Assembly (NCBI GenBank): GCA_009839505.1
Contig: VXPO01000036.1
Coordinates: 1 to 64,000, forward strand
Direction: 5' to 3'
Source of the DNA: Gammaproteobacteria bacterium
Lineage (GTDB): Bacteria > Pseudomonadota > Gammaproteobacteria > Pseudomonadales > Azotimanducaceae
DNA length: 64,000 nucleotides
A program made the position numbers and the translations under genes. The notes beneath the pieces are model-generated. The model made no database searches. It saw nothing but the letters and a program-made list of their open reading frames with translations, and was not told the DNA's origin. This document shows positions 8,262-16,837 of the stretch, piece after piece; position 1 is the first letter of the stretch; every line of letters starts with the position of its first letter.

Positions 8262-9272
8262 CTACAAATTCTCGTAGCGCGAGGCTAGGGCATCGACCGA
8301 AAACTCGCGCTCGACGTGCCGCATGGCGGTGTCGACAAAGTCGTCGCCGGGGGGCGACGGCGCCCCGCCCGAGCGCAGGTCGCGCAGCCTCGCGAGAAGC
8401 TCCGCGTCGGATTCGAAGTAGCTCCCGCATGGGCCTAGAACGAACCTTGGGCCCGGTTGGTCGGCGGCGATGACCGGCATTCCCGCCGCCAGGGCTTCCA
8501 GCAAGGCAAGACCGAACGCCTCGCTACGAGTCGAACACGACAGCAGCACGTCGAAGGCTCCGAGAAGTTCCCGGACGTCCGGCCTGTACCCGGCTAGGAC
8601 GACGCCGTCGCCGGCGCTGCGGGCGACTTGATCCTGCAGCGGACCCGTGCCGACGAACACCAGTTGCGCGGTGTGATCTTCTGCGCGGTAGCGCCCAAAG
8701 ACATCGACGGCTCGCAGGGGGTTCTTCTTCGGATGCAGCCGCCCGACCACGCCGACGACAAAGGCATTGTCCGGGATTCCGAGCGCGGCCCGAGCGGTTT
8801 CCCGGGGTTTCAGGCGCGAGCGAATCCGGGCCGCGTCGATGGGATTCGGCAACACCAGCGGTGTACGCACGCCGCTGCGGCGAAGATCCTCCGCAACCGG
8901 CGGGGACACGCCCGCGAACCTCGTCGTCCGTGTGGCGAACAGGCGGTGCCTGATGCGGCGCGAGAGGCGGGAGAACATGCCGAACTCGTGGGCGAGAACG
9001 ATGTGCTGCGGAATCGACAGCCGACGTGCCAGGCCGACGCCCGCCCGGTAGGCGCCGTAGCGGTGCGAGACCAGAAGCTCGGGTCTGCCGACGTCGCCAA
9101 GGCGATCCGCGGGCTTGTAGTCGAATTCGAACTCAGCCGGCGGCTGGAAGCCGCGTGATTCGAAAAAAACAGTGCGGACGCGGTGGCCGAGGCGTCCGAG
9201 GGCCTCGGCGTGGCCTGCGCAGACCTCACCGAACGGCGGGTGATCGTTGGGACAGAGTTGCAGTACGTCCAT
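8262..9272 (-). CDS. Glycosyltransferase family 4, LPS core (WapH-like position)
   Basis: 336 aa GT-B enzyme. The N-terminal half has a poor Rossmann-like acceptor domain (LQLCPNDHPPFGEVCAGHA). The C-terminal donor half has VVGVVGRLHPKKNPLRA and an E-x7-E motif (EAFGLALLEAL), which bind the nucleotide sugar. It sits 15 bp downstream of the carbamoyltransferase gene and before hldE, the position of wapH in the Pseudomonas core locus, so a core sugar transferase is likely. Exact donor and linkage unknown. Confidence 0.8.
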   Translation of the reverse strand: MDVLQLCPNDHPPFGEVCAGHAEALGRLGHRVRTVFFESRGFQPPAEFEFDYKPADRLGDVGRPELLVSHRYGAYRAGVGLARRLSIPQHIVLAHEFGMFSRLSRRIRHRLFATRTTRFAGVSPPVAEDLRRSGVRTPLVLPNPIDAARIRSRLKPRETARAALGIPDNAFVVGVVGRLHPKKNPLRAVDVFGRYRAEDHTAQLVFVGTGPLQDQVARSAGDGVVLAGYRPDVRELLGAFDVLLSCSTRSEAFGLALLEALAAGMPVIAADQPGPRFVLGPCGSYFESDAELLARLRDLRSGGAPSPPGDDFVDTAMRHVEREFSVDALASRYENL

Positions 9273-9287
9273 GGCGCTAGTGCTCCG

Positions 9288-11027
9288 TCAACCCTCAGGG
9301 CGCTTGGCAACGAGCAGGTCTTCCATGACCAGGTAGCGCAGGTCGGAGCCGGCGAATATCGCCAGCGCATCCTCCGGCGTGCATGCGATGGGTTCGCCAC
9401 GACGGTTCAATGACGTGTTGAGGACCACGGGAGCACCGGTCAGATCCCCGAGGCGTTCGAGCAGCGCGTGGTAGCGCCGGTTGGCTTGGGGGGTCACCAC
9501 CTGGGCGCGGGCGGTACCGTCGACGTGGACCACTTCGGGAATCCGTTTGCGCCACGCGGCGTCGACGTCGAAGGTGACGGTCATGAACGGCGCCGGATGG
9601 CGGGTCCCCAGGATGCTCTCGGCCACGTCCTCGGTCATCGACGGACAGAACGGGCGCCAGCGCTCCCGGTACTTGATCTCGGCGTTGATGCGCGCCGCCA
9701 TGCCAGGTACGCCCGGGCAGCCGAGAATGCTGCGCGCACCGAGCGCCCGAGGGCCGAACTCCATGCGCCCCTGGAACCAGGCCAAAGGGTGCCCGGCTGC
9801 CAACAGCTGCGCTGCACGTCCCGGCACATCGTCGAGCTGCTCGACGCTGACCCCGTCGCACCTGTCGATGGCCGCACGGCATTCGGCGGTGGAGAACGCG
9901 GGCCCGAGGTAGACATGGTCCATGGCCGCCACGCGGTCGCCGCCGGCGTTGGCCACATAGGTGGCCGCGCCTAGCGCGGTTCCCGAGTCGCCCGCCGCCG
10001 GCTGCACGAACAGTTCGTCCACGTCCGGACGCGCCAGGATGCGCTGGTTGAGCTTGACGTTGAGCGCGCCGCCGCCTGCGAAGACCAGCTTTCCCCCCTC
10101 GTCCCCCTCGGCGAGCACATCCCCCAGGTAGTGGTCGATGAGGTCCAGGCACACTTCCTCGTAGGCCGCCTGCATCGCGGCCGCATGGTGGACATACGGT
10201 TCGTCCGCGTCGTCGCCCTGTCGGGGCGGGCCGAGTCGGCGCACCAGGCCATCCCCGAAGAAGCGTCCTCGGCCGTTGTCCCGATAGCGCCGGAGTCCGA
10301 CGGTGTTGACGAGCCGCGTGTCGACGCGCAGTTTTCCGCCTCGGCAGCCCAACAGCGGTGCGAAGTCGAATCGCTCCGGGTCGCCGTACGGCGCCATGCC
10401 CATCACCTTGTATTCGCCGTCGAGCATGCGGAAACCGAGGTACTCGGTCAGCGCGCCGTAGACCCCCGCGAGCGAGTCCGGATCGTAGAACTCGCGGATC
10501 CGGGTGATCGCCCCGGCTTCGCCAACGCCGAAGAACGTCGTTGCGTACTCCCCTTTGCCGTCGACGCCGAGGATCGCCGTCGCGCCCTGGAATCCCGACA
10601 GGTGATAGGCACTCGACGCATGCGCGAGATGATGCTCCACCGGCACGAACGTTGTCCGTGTCCAGTCGAAACCCAGGGTATCTCCTAGGGCGAGTACACG
10701 GGACCGGTTGCGCCGGTATCGGCGATTGCCGTTAAGGATCGCATCCAACGCGCGGTCGGGGGCATACCAATGGCGGCGCGCGTAGTGCCAGCGTGCAGGT
10801 CCGAAGACGGACACCGGCGCATAGGGAAACGCCACGGCGTCCAAGCGACCGGGATCGATGCCCGCAGCGTCCAGGCAGTACTGCGCGGCCTCGAGCGGCA
10901 TGCACTTCTGCGCATGCTTGACGCGAGTGAAGCGTTCCTCCTCGGCCGCGGCGACCACGTCGCCGTCGACCAGCAGGGCGGCGGACGGGTCGTGCCCCAG
11001 GGCGCCGGACAGCCCGAGGACGATCAA
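9288..11027 (-). CDS. Carbamoyltransferase, NodU/CmcH family (WapO-like)
   Basis: 579 aa, the full family length. It has an N-terminal Kae1-like ATPase domain (LSGALGHDPSAALLVDGDV, EERFTRVKHA, FVPVEHHLAHASSAY, FAGGGALNVKLNQRI) and a C-terminal YrdC-like domain (GPRALGARSILGCP). The family uses carbamoyl phosphate and ATP to carbamoylate hydroxyls of sugars or antibiotics. In Pseudomonas the orthologue WapO is credited with adding a carbamoyl group to heptose II of the core, and the same role is inferred here from position between core kinases and a core glycosyltransferase. Starts in an ATGA overlap with the kinase gene upstream. Confidence 0.88.
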   Translation of the reverse strand: MIVLGLSGALGHDPSAALLVDGDVVAAAEEERFTRVKHAQKCMPLEAAQYCLDAAGIDPGRLDAVAFPYAPVSVFGPARWHYARRHWYAPDRALDAILNGNRRYRRNRSRVLALGDTLGFDWTRTTFVPVEHHLAHASSAYHLSGFQGATAILGVDGKGEYATTFFGVGEAGAITRIREFYDPDSLAGVYGALTEYLGFRMLDGEYKVMGMAPYGDPERFDFAPLLGCRGGKLRVDTRLVNTVGLRRYRDNGRGRFFGDGLVRRLGPPRQGDDADEPYVHHAAAMQAAYEEVCLDLIDHYLGDVLAEGDEGGKLVFAGGGALNVKLNQRILARPDVDELFVQPAAGDSGTALGAATYVANAGGDRVAAMDHVYLGPAFSTAECRAAIDRCDGVSVEQLDDVPGRAAQLLAAGHPLAWFQGRMEFGPRALGARSILGCPGVPGMAARINAEIKYRERWRPFCPSMTEDVAESILGTRHPAPFMTVTFDVDAAWRKRIPEVVHVDGTARAQVVTPQANRRYHALLERLGDLTGAPVVLNTSLNRRGEPIACTPEDALAIFAGSDLRYLVMEDLLVAKRPEG

Positions 11028-13315
11028 GCCCGTCTCCCGGAGGGTGCGGACTGCGACTCCCCCACCAGGAGTTGGCGTACGTCGTCCGGCAGCTCGTCCC
11101 AGTTGCGGAGAAAACGCTCGAGATCCCGACGATGGCGGCGGGCGAACCGGCGTGGGCTGCGATGGAAAGTCGCTGCATCCAGGTCGAGGACCGTCACCTC
11201 GCCATCGGCGACGAGAAAGTTGCTGGCCTTGGTGTCCCCGTGACTGAGCCGTGCCGTGCGGAAAGCGCGGAACAGCGTGCCTACGCGTTTCGCGAGATCC
11301 CTATCGAATCCGCCGCAGCGCATCGCTTCGGCCAACGGCGTGCCACGGACGTCGTCGAGGACCAGGTAGGCGATGGCTTTGCCGACCTTTGGGCGCGGTT
11401 CGTCGATAAGGGCGCGCGGCCAGGGGGTCGACACCCCGGCAAAACGCAGTCCGTGGCCGGCACGCCAGGCACGACGGGAGCGACTCGTGCGCAACGCTCG
11501 GCGGAGCCGTTGCCCGAGCAAGTGGCGGCTGTTCTTGACGTTGTAGCGCTTGATCACGAGCTCGCCGAGACGCACCACGGTGGCGGTATTGCCCGCCTTT
11601 ACCACCGAGCCCGCGGCCATCGCGCCTTCCGGATCGGCCACCACTGCCGCCAACGCCGGGTCGTCGTCGCCGCGGTTGCAGACCACCCGGCGACCGTGGC
11701 GCCGTCCGACCGAGAAGGCGGTGCATTCGCGCACCGTCTTGGCCACCCACTTTGCGATCCGGCCGCGGCGGGCCGCGTCCACCAGCCGACCAAAGTCCTC
11801 GGCGGAGACCCGGGGGCTCTGGAAACCGGCAGATCCTTGCCGCGCTTCTGCATAGCGTTGCATCAGAGGCTCGAGGGGCGGCAGCCGTTGTGCGGGGAAC
11901 TCGGCCAGCAGGCGGGCAACATCGCTCAAACCACGGCTCGATCCGATTCGGGGACTCGGCCTCACGGCGGCACCATCGACGGCGAACACGTCGTCGCCTC
12001 GAACCAGGAAGTTGCCGATGTGAAGGTCGCGCTGCCGCAGGCCGGCGTTGTGCAGATGGGCAAGCAAAACGATGAGTCCTTCCGCGTCCTCCGGGGTCGG
12101 CGTCCGCGCGTCGGCGACATGTTCGAAAGCGAGGATGCGGGCGCCACCGCCACGTCCGGTGCCCAGCGGTTCCGGCGTGCAGACTCCCGCGTGCCCGAGC
12201 GCCGCGACACCGGCGCGTTCGCGCCGCAGGTCCCTCGCCGCGCGCGGTCCGAAGAAGGCCTTGAGCACGGCATCACGTCCGTCGAGCGTCGCCCGCATGA
12301 CCAAGCGGCGACCGGGTTGGGTGCGCAGCACCTCCGTGCACACGAGCCGCCTCGGACCCCGACCGAGATCGGCGTCGAATCGAAACGGCAGCCGCGGCGT
12401 GCGACCCACGTCGGCGAGGCGCGAGACGCTTGGGATGTCACTCAAGTCGTCGCGCCAGGCTCCAGGCAGTGCGAGTCCCGTAGTGGATCCCTTGGCCCGC
12501 AACCGTTCGGCACGTCGTTCAACACTCCGCCAGAAACTGCGCTGCTGGCGCACGGCCGCGGCCGGCCGTCCGCCGGTGTAGGCCCCGACGAAACGGAAGA
12601 GGTCCTGACGCGTGAGCGTCGCGGCCTGCGCCGAGTAGAGCAGGGCTGCAAGATCGCGACGGCGCCAGCCTTTCCGTACCCGGCCGCGAACGCCGGCGCG
12701 ATGCAGGTCGATCACCACCAGTTCCACCTCGCCGACGTCCAGCTTGGCCCGGTTGGCGAGCAGGTGGCAGACGTAGTAGTCGCGGTGGTTGACCCCGGCC
12801 GCGTGCATGGCGGCGGTCAACCGACCCGCGGCAACGATGAGGCGACGCTTGAGACGCGGGTCGGGTGGGTTCGCCGACCAGGCGTTGCCGAGGTCTTCGA
12901 GACTGATAAAGCCTTCCAAGGCGTCGCAGACCACGAACGAACGACGTTTGGCCGGGTTCAAACCCAGCTCGGCGAAGGCGGCGACCTTGGGCGCGGGCAC
13001 ACCGTGGTCGCGTAGTCGCAAACAAGCCTCGAACTCGTTGCACGCACCGAGTACGGGCTGTTTCAGGACAAGGAGATTCTTCGCGATCTCGCGCCAACCC
13101 ACACCTTGATGCAGCTTGGCGAAGTAGGCACGACTGCCGAGCGCGATTCGCATCGTCTTCCGCCGTGCCGTGTGACGATAGACATCGCCGTCGGCCTCGG
13201 ACAGGACCGAAAACAGCCCCTCGGCCGAGACAGCCCGCGCCCCGCCGCCGCGGGAACGGAGCGCGCCCGCCTCGATCGACGCTCTCAGATCGTCACGCAG
13301 GTAGGGTCGGCGCAT
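11024..13315 (-). CDS. waaP: Triple-domain LPS core kinase (WaaP-like N-terminus plus two further kinase domains)
   Basis: 763 aa, about three times WaaP length. Domain 1 (1 to about 270) matches heptose I kinase WaaP: YFAKLHQGVGWREIAKNLL, catalytic NHRDYYVCHL (Asp179) and metal site VVIDLHRAG (Asp203). Domain 2 (about 310-500) has LRQRDLHIGNFLV (Asp430) and VFAVDGAAV (Asp447). Domain 3 (about 570-745) has a Lys in LVIKRYNVKN, LSHGDTKASNFLV (Asp694) and VLDLDAATF (Asp711/713). All three keep the kinase-fold residues. In Pseudomonas these are separate adjacent genes (waaP, wapP, wapQ and relatives). It probably phosphorylates several core positions in the cytoplasm. ATGA overlap with the carbamoyltransferase. 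Confidence 0.85.
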   Translation of the reverse strand: MRRPYLRDDLRASIEAGALRSRGGGARAVSAEGLFSVLSEADGDVYRHTARRKTMRIALGSRAYFAKLHQGVGWREIAKNLLVLKQPVLGACNEFEACLRLRDHGVPAPKVAAFAELGLNPAKRRSFVVCDALEGFISLEDLGNAWSANPPDPRLKRRLIVAAGRLTAAMHAAGVNHRDYYVCHLLANRAKLDVGEVELVVIDLHRAGVRGRVRKGWRRRDLAALLYSAQAATLTRQDLFRFVGAYTGGRPAAAVRQQRSFWRSVERRAERLRAKGSTTGLALPGAWRDDLSDIPSVSRLADVGRTPRLPFRFDADLGRGPRRLVCTEVLRTQPGRRLVMRATLDGRDAVLKAFFGPRAARDLRRERAGVAALGHAGVCTPEPLGTGRGGGARILAFEHVADARTPTPEDAEGLIVLLAHLHNAGLRQRDLHIGNFLVRGDDVFAVDGAAVRPSPRIGSSRGLSDVARLLAEFPAQRLPPLEPLMQRYAEARQGSAGFQSPRVSAEDFGRLVDAARRGRIAKWVAKTVRECTAFSVGRRHGRRVVCNRGDDDPALAAVVADPEGAMAAGSVVKAGNTATVVRLGELVIKRYNVKNSRHLLGQRLRRALRTSRSRRAWRAGHGLRFAGVSTPWPRALIDEPRPKVGKAIAYLVLDDVRGTPLAEAMRCGGFDRDLAKRVGTLFRAFRTARLSHGDTKASNFLVADGEVTVLDLDAATFHRSPRRFARRHRRDLERFLRNWDELPDDVRQLLVGESQSAPSGRRA

Positions 13316-13370
13316 ATCCGTCCCGGATTTGGAGGTGCTCCGAGATGCGTTCCGCCCACCGCGCCGCGCG

Positions 13371-13463
13371 TCCGTAGCGCCCCAAAGCCGTCCCCGGCCG
13401 CGTCGGCGACGACGCGCCTTCGCTTCGCTGTGCGCCGGGGTTCGCCTCCGGCCCAGCCACCCC
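13371..13463. repeat. Repeat family C, copy 1
   Basis: Lies in the 183-bp gap between the double WaaG gene and the triple kinase gene. It begins TCCGTAGCGCCCCAAAGCC and ends GCCTCCGGCCCAGCCACCCC; a second copy at 51771-51842 begins TCCGCAGCGCCCCAAAGCC. The shared core also holds CTTCGCTTCGCTGTG. The middle of this copy carries extra bases (GCGTCGGCGACGACGCG). No gene is supported here. Confidence 0.65.
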
Positions 13464-13498
13464 GTCGATCGTGGGACATTCGCTGCGGGTCACTGCGT

Positions 13499-15622
13499 TC
13501 ACCTTGCGGACGTTCCAAGAAAGTGGCGGGGTTCGGCAGCGAAACGGACCGCGTTGTCCGACAACCCGGCTCGGACCTGCGGCGACGCAACCAGGTCCGC
13601 GAGCGCGCGATCAAGGTCCGCCTGCCGGTAGGGCGCGGCCAGCACCGTTCCCGCATCGGCCTCTTCCACCAGTCGGGAGTCCGCAACCCCCGCCCAGGTG
13701 AGCACGGGTCGACCGGCTCGAATGGCGTCGAAGATCCAGCTTTCGGGCGACGCCGCGTAGGGCAGATCGACGAACACGTCGCCGACGGTGATCGCCTCTC
13801 GGGCACCCGCTCCGACATCGACCTCGACCGTCAGCTCGAGGACTTTCGCGATGGCGTGGAACGAATTCTCCAGTTCACCCGCGGCGAACACGCGGCAGCG
13901 ATCCCGGAGGCCCTCTGGCAGTCGGCCGATGCCGACCAGAAGCCTCTCGAGTCCACGACGCACGAGATCACGGCCGGCAATGGCGAAGACGAGGTGGTCG
14001 GTGTCGAATCCGTAGCGTTCGCGCAGCGCTTCGCCCTTCGCACACGACGGCTGTGGCTGCGCGGCCAGACCCGATGGCGAAGCAGCCGCGGCCACGGCTC
14101 CGAGCACGCCGTTCGCATCCTGCGCAGGCGATTCCCCCGGGAGCAGACCCGAAGCCGGTCCATCCGCCAGCAGTTCCAGACCGGCGGCCGAGGGTCGGAA
14201 ACGGGCCACGTCGGGCAGGGTCTCCGGGACGTCGTCGAAGCAGACCACGCAGTTCGCAGACGCCTTCCTGATCGCTTGGGACGCCCAGCGCCGACGCCGT
14301 TCGCGACGCGCGCGGGCAGTTAGCGCGGTCGCGCCTATCGCAAGCACGTCGACGCCATCGACGCTCGGCAGCGTGCGGCCATGGGCGTAGATTCGCACCC
14401 TCATGCCAAGATTCCGGCAGGTCTCCGCGAGCGGTAGCATCGGGCGGTAGCGGGGATCCGCAGGCAGGTAATGCAGCGCACACAACGCCACCAAGGGTGC
14501 ATTGTCCACCGCGAAACCCTCGAACAGGTCAACGGCGCGGTCGGCCATGGCGAACAGCGTCGATCCTGCCGCGAACTCGCGCCCACGGCTCGACCAGCCG
14601 GCGCGTTCGTCCGATGTCATCACACGCACGAGGTCCGCGTCGAATTGCGCCTGCTCGAACGGTACCGGCGTGACGACACCGGCACCGGAGCGGCGGATTA
14701 ACGACGCATAGCCGCAGTTCGCGGTCGCCAACACGGGAAGACCGGCGATGGCCGCTTCGAGCAGGACCATGCCCGCAGCCTCATCGAGGGCGGGCAGGAC
14801 CAACGCATCGGCCGCGGCGAGCCAGAGCGGAATATCGTCGCGACCGCCCATGAAGTGGACCCGTTCGGCGACTCCCAGACGGCGCGCGAGACGCTGGAAA
14901 CGGCTTGCCCGGTCGGCCCCGACGACGAACAGGATGGCACGCTGCCGTATTCCATCGGGCAAGGCGGCGAGTCCCCTGAGGACACGATCCAACCCCTTCT
15001 TGACGAAGCCGGAACCGACGAACAACAACATCGCATCGGCGTCGGCAACGCCCAGCTGCCGCCGGAATGCCCTGGCTTCGTCGGGATCCGCCGCTGCCCG
15101 GTCCGTCTCCACCCCGGGCGGCAATTCGTGGAATCGATCGGCGGGAGTCCGGTAGATGGTTCGGAAGTCGTCGGCCTGGCCGGGCGCGATGGTGAGGATA
15201 CGGGTGCGGCCGTGCTCCTCGAAGACCGCGCGCTCGAAATCCGCGTAATGCCGGTACCGCGGCGTGAACCGATACGGCCAGGGCCGTTGCGTACGGGCCT
15301 TGGCCTCGAAACAGGAGTCGCCCGCGTAGTACACGTCGAGCCCCGGCATCTTGTTCATGCCTACCGTCAGATCCACGGGATGCGCCGCGAGATGACGCGC
15401 CACCCGTTGGGCGAAACGTCGTTGCCGCACGTGACTACGCGCACCACGCACCGGAAGCACGACCATCTCCGCACCGGCCGGTGCCGGCCCATCGCACTGC
15501 ATGGCGTAGATGCGTACGCGGTGGCGGCGCTCGCGACAGCACCTGGCGAGCTTGGCCAGATCCCGTGAGATTCCTCCGTGCGCGAATACCTTGAACAGGA
15601 CGAACGCGACGTCCACGGTCAC
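13499..15622 (-). CDS. waaG: Double-length WaaG: LPS glucosyltransferase I fused to a degenerate second WaaG domain
   Basis: 707 aa, almost twice the usual 374. Residues 1 to about 375 are a normal WaaG (UDP-glucose:heptose II glucosyltransferase I): FVLFKVFAHGGISRDLAKLA, GMNKMPGLDVYYAGDSCF, RYRHYADFERAVFE, and the E-x7-E motif in DEAAGMVLLEA. Residues about 376-707 repeat the same architecture in diverged form (ALCALHYLPADPRYRPML; LRERYGFDTDHLVFAIAG; LPEGLRDRCRVFAAGE; RLVEEADAGTVLAAP). There the E-x7-E has become A-x7-D (in ASPESWIFDAIRAG), so the second copy is probably inactive. Three bases separate it from waaC upstream, so it is part of the core operon. Confidence 0.88.
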   Translation of the reverse strand: MTVDVAFVLFKVFAHGGISRDLAKLARCCRERRHRVRIYAMQCDGPAPAGAEMVVLPVRGARSHVRQRRFAQRVARHLAAHPVDLTVGMNKMPGLDVYYAGDSCFEAKARTQRPWPYRFTPRYRHYADFERAVFEEHGRTRILTIAPGQADDFRTIYRTPADRFHELPPGVETDRAAADPDEARAFRRQLGVADADAMLLFVGSGFVKKGLDRVLRGLAALPDGIRQRAILFVVGADRASRFQRLARRLGVAERVHFMGGRDDIPLWLAAADALVLPALDEAAGMVLLEAAIAGLPVLATANCGYASLIRRSGAGVVTPVPFEQAQFDADLVRVMTSDERAGWSSRGREFAAGSTLFAMADRAVDLFEGFAVDNAPLVALCALHYLPADPRYRPMLPLAETCRNLGMRVRIYAHGRTLPSVDGVDVLAIGATALTARARRERRRRWASQAIRKASANCVVCFDDVPETLPDVARFRPSAAGLELLADGPASGLLPGESPAQDANGVLGAVAAAASPSGLAAQPQPSCAKGEALRERYGFDTDHLVFAIAGRDLVRRGLERLLVGIGRLPEGLRDRCRVFAAGELENSFHAIAKVLELTVEVDVGAGAREAITVGDVFVDLPYAASPESWIFDAIRAGRPVLTWAGVADSRLVEEADAGTVLAAPYRQADLDRALADLVASPQVRAGLSDNAVRFAAEPRHFLGTSAR

Positions 15623-15625
15623 TCC

Positions 15626-16654
15626 CTAGCCACTCGCGTCCCGACCCATCATCTCCGCCAGGGCCGCCCATGCGTTTCCCGGCGCGACCGCCGCGAGGCA
15701 GGGCGTTGCACCGTTCGCGACACGCGCGGCATCGGGTCGCCGGCAGGCTCTCGAACGACATGGCGAACACGCCAGGGATGCGGAGAGATTGCGTGCGTGG
15801 GGTCCGCGGCACCCGGTCAGTTGGTGGTCGGTAGGGCCGAAAAGCATCACCGTCGGACGCCCGAGCGCCGCACCGAAATGCACGAGGCCGCTGTCCACGC
15901 CGATGACCCCGCGGGTTCTCCCGACGAGGCCGAGGACCTCGGATAGGTCCATGGGCGGGCAGACCCAGGCCTCGGGAACGGCGGTCGCGATGCGTTCGGC
16001 CCTGGTTCGCTCGCCGTCCAGCCACGGCAGTACCGGCGTGTACCCTGCCTCCACCGCCCGGCGGGCGACATCGGTCCAGTAGTCTTCGGGCCAGAGCTTG
16101 GTCTTCCAGGTCGTGCCGTGGGCCAGCAACACGGCGTTGTCCGGGGGCGAAACATCCGACCGCGGCAGACCGAGGCGAAAGGTCGGTTCCGTGTCCGGCT
16201 GTTCGTAGCCAAGGGCCGCGGCGAACAGACGGCGCAGGCGGATGATCGCGTGGCTGTTCCGCGGAACCCGAACGCGCCGCTGGTAGCCCAGGGACGCCAG
16301 GCGCTCCCGGGCGGACGACGCATCGAAGCCGACGCGCTCGCCGAACCCCGCCCAGCACGCAACCGCGGCGCTCTTGATCAAGCCTTGGGCATCGAGCACG
16401 ACGTCGTAGCGGCGTTCGCGCAAACGGCGGCGAAACGCCAAGAGTTCCTTCATGCCGGTTGCCGGCGCGTGACGCCAGCGCCGGAACGCCACGGGCAACA
16501 CCTCCTCCACGCCCTCGGCGTGGGATGCCAGCGGCCGGTACTCCTCTTCCACGACCCAGTCGAAGCGCACACCGCGACGCGCCGCATCGTCGACCGCCGG
16601 CAGCGAGTGGACGATGTCGCCCATGGAGGACATCTTCACCAGCAGCACTTTCAC
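15626..16654 (-). CDS. waaC: ADP-heptose:LPS heptosyltransferase I
   Basis: 342 aa GT9 enzyme that adds heptose I to Kdo2-lipid A on the inner face of the inner membrane. Signature elements: MKVLLVKMSSMGDIVHSLPA at the N-terminus, YDVVLDAQGLIKSA, AHGTTWKTKLWP, and VIGVDSGLVHFGAALGRPT for ADP-heptose binding. The C-terminus is richer in Cys and Arg than usual (SPCRSRACRRPDAARV). It lies between waaF and waaG in a conserved order and probably shares their transcript, although a palindromic repeat array separates it from waaF. Confidence 0.95.
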   Translation of the reverse strand: MKVLLVKMSSMGDIVHSLPAVDDAARRGVRFDWVVEEEYRPLASHAEGVEEVLPVAFRRWRHAPATGMKELLAFRRRLRERRYDVVLDAQGLIKSAAVACWAGFGERVGFDASSARERLASLGYQRRVRVPRNSHAIIRLRRLFAAALGYEQPDTEPTFRLGLPRSDVSPPDNAVLLAHGTTWKTKLWPEDYWTDVARRAVEAGYTPVLPWLDGERTRAERIATAVPEAWVCPPMDLSEVLGLVGRTRGVIGVDSGLVHFGAALGRPTVMLFGPTDHQLTGCRGPHARNLSASLACSPCRSRACRRPDAARVANGATPCLAAVAPGNAWAALAEMMGRDASG

Positions 16655-16711
16655 GGAACCAACCCCAGTGGTCGTACACGCTTGTATCGGCGTACCAGCA
16701 CCTTCATAGCA

Positions 16712-16836
16712 CGGTCGCGTCCACCGGGCAGGAGAATTCGCGCAAGCGAATTCTCGGGCGACCGCGAAGCGGTCGCGTCCACGGAACTGGAGAATTCGCG
16801 CAGCGAATTCTCGGGCGACCGCGCAGCGGTCGCGTT
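16712..16836. repeat. Palindromic repeat family E, tandem array (about 2.2 units of about 58 bp)
   Basis: Each unit carries two hairpins: GAGAATTCGC with GCGAATTCTC (loop 2-4 nt), then GCGACCGC with GCGGTCGC. Two full units and part of a third fill the waaC-waaF intergenic space. Related double hairpins occur inside coding sequence at 24785-24832 and 38450-38494. The arrangement resembles REP-type elements. There is no T-run, so a terminator role is not supported. Confidence 0.8.
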
Positions 16837-16837
16837 T

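Noticed and set aside
11072-13015. 647-codon plus-strand frame opposite the triple kinase
   Set aside because: Shadow of a clear minus-strand coding region; composition is low-complexity and without motifs.
16712-16836. CRISPR array
   Set aside because: Only about two units, no variable spacers and no cas genes; these are palindromic REP-like repeats.
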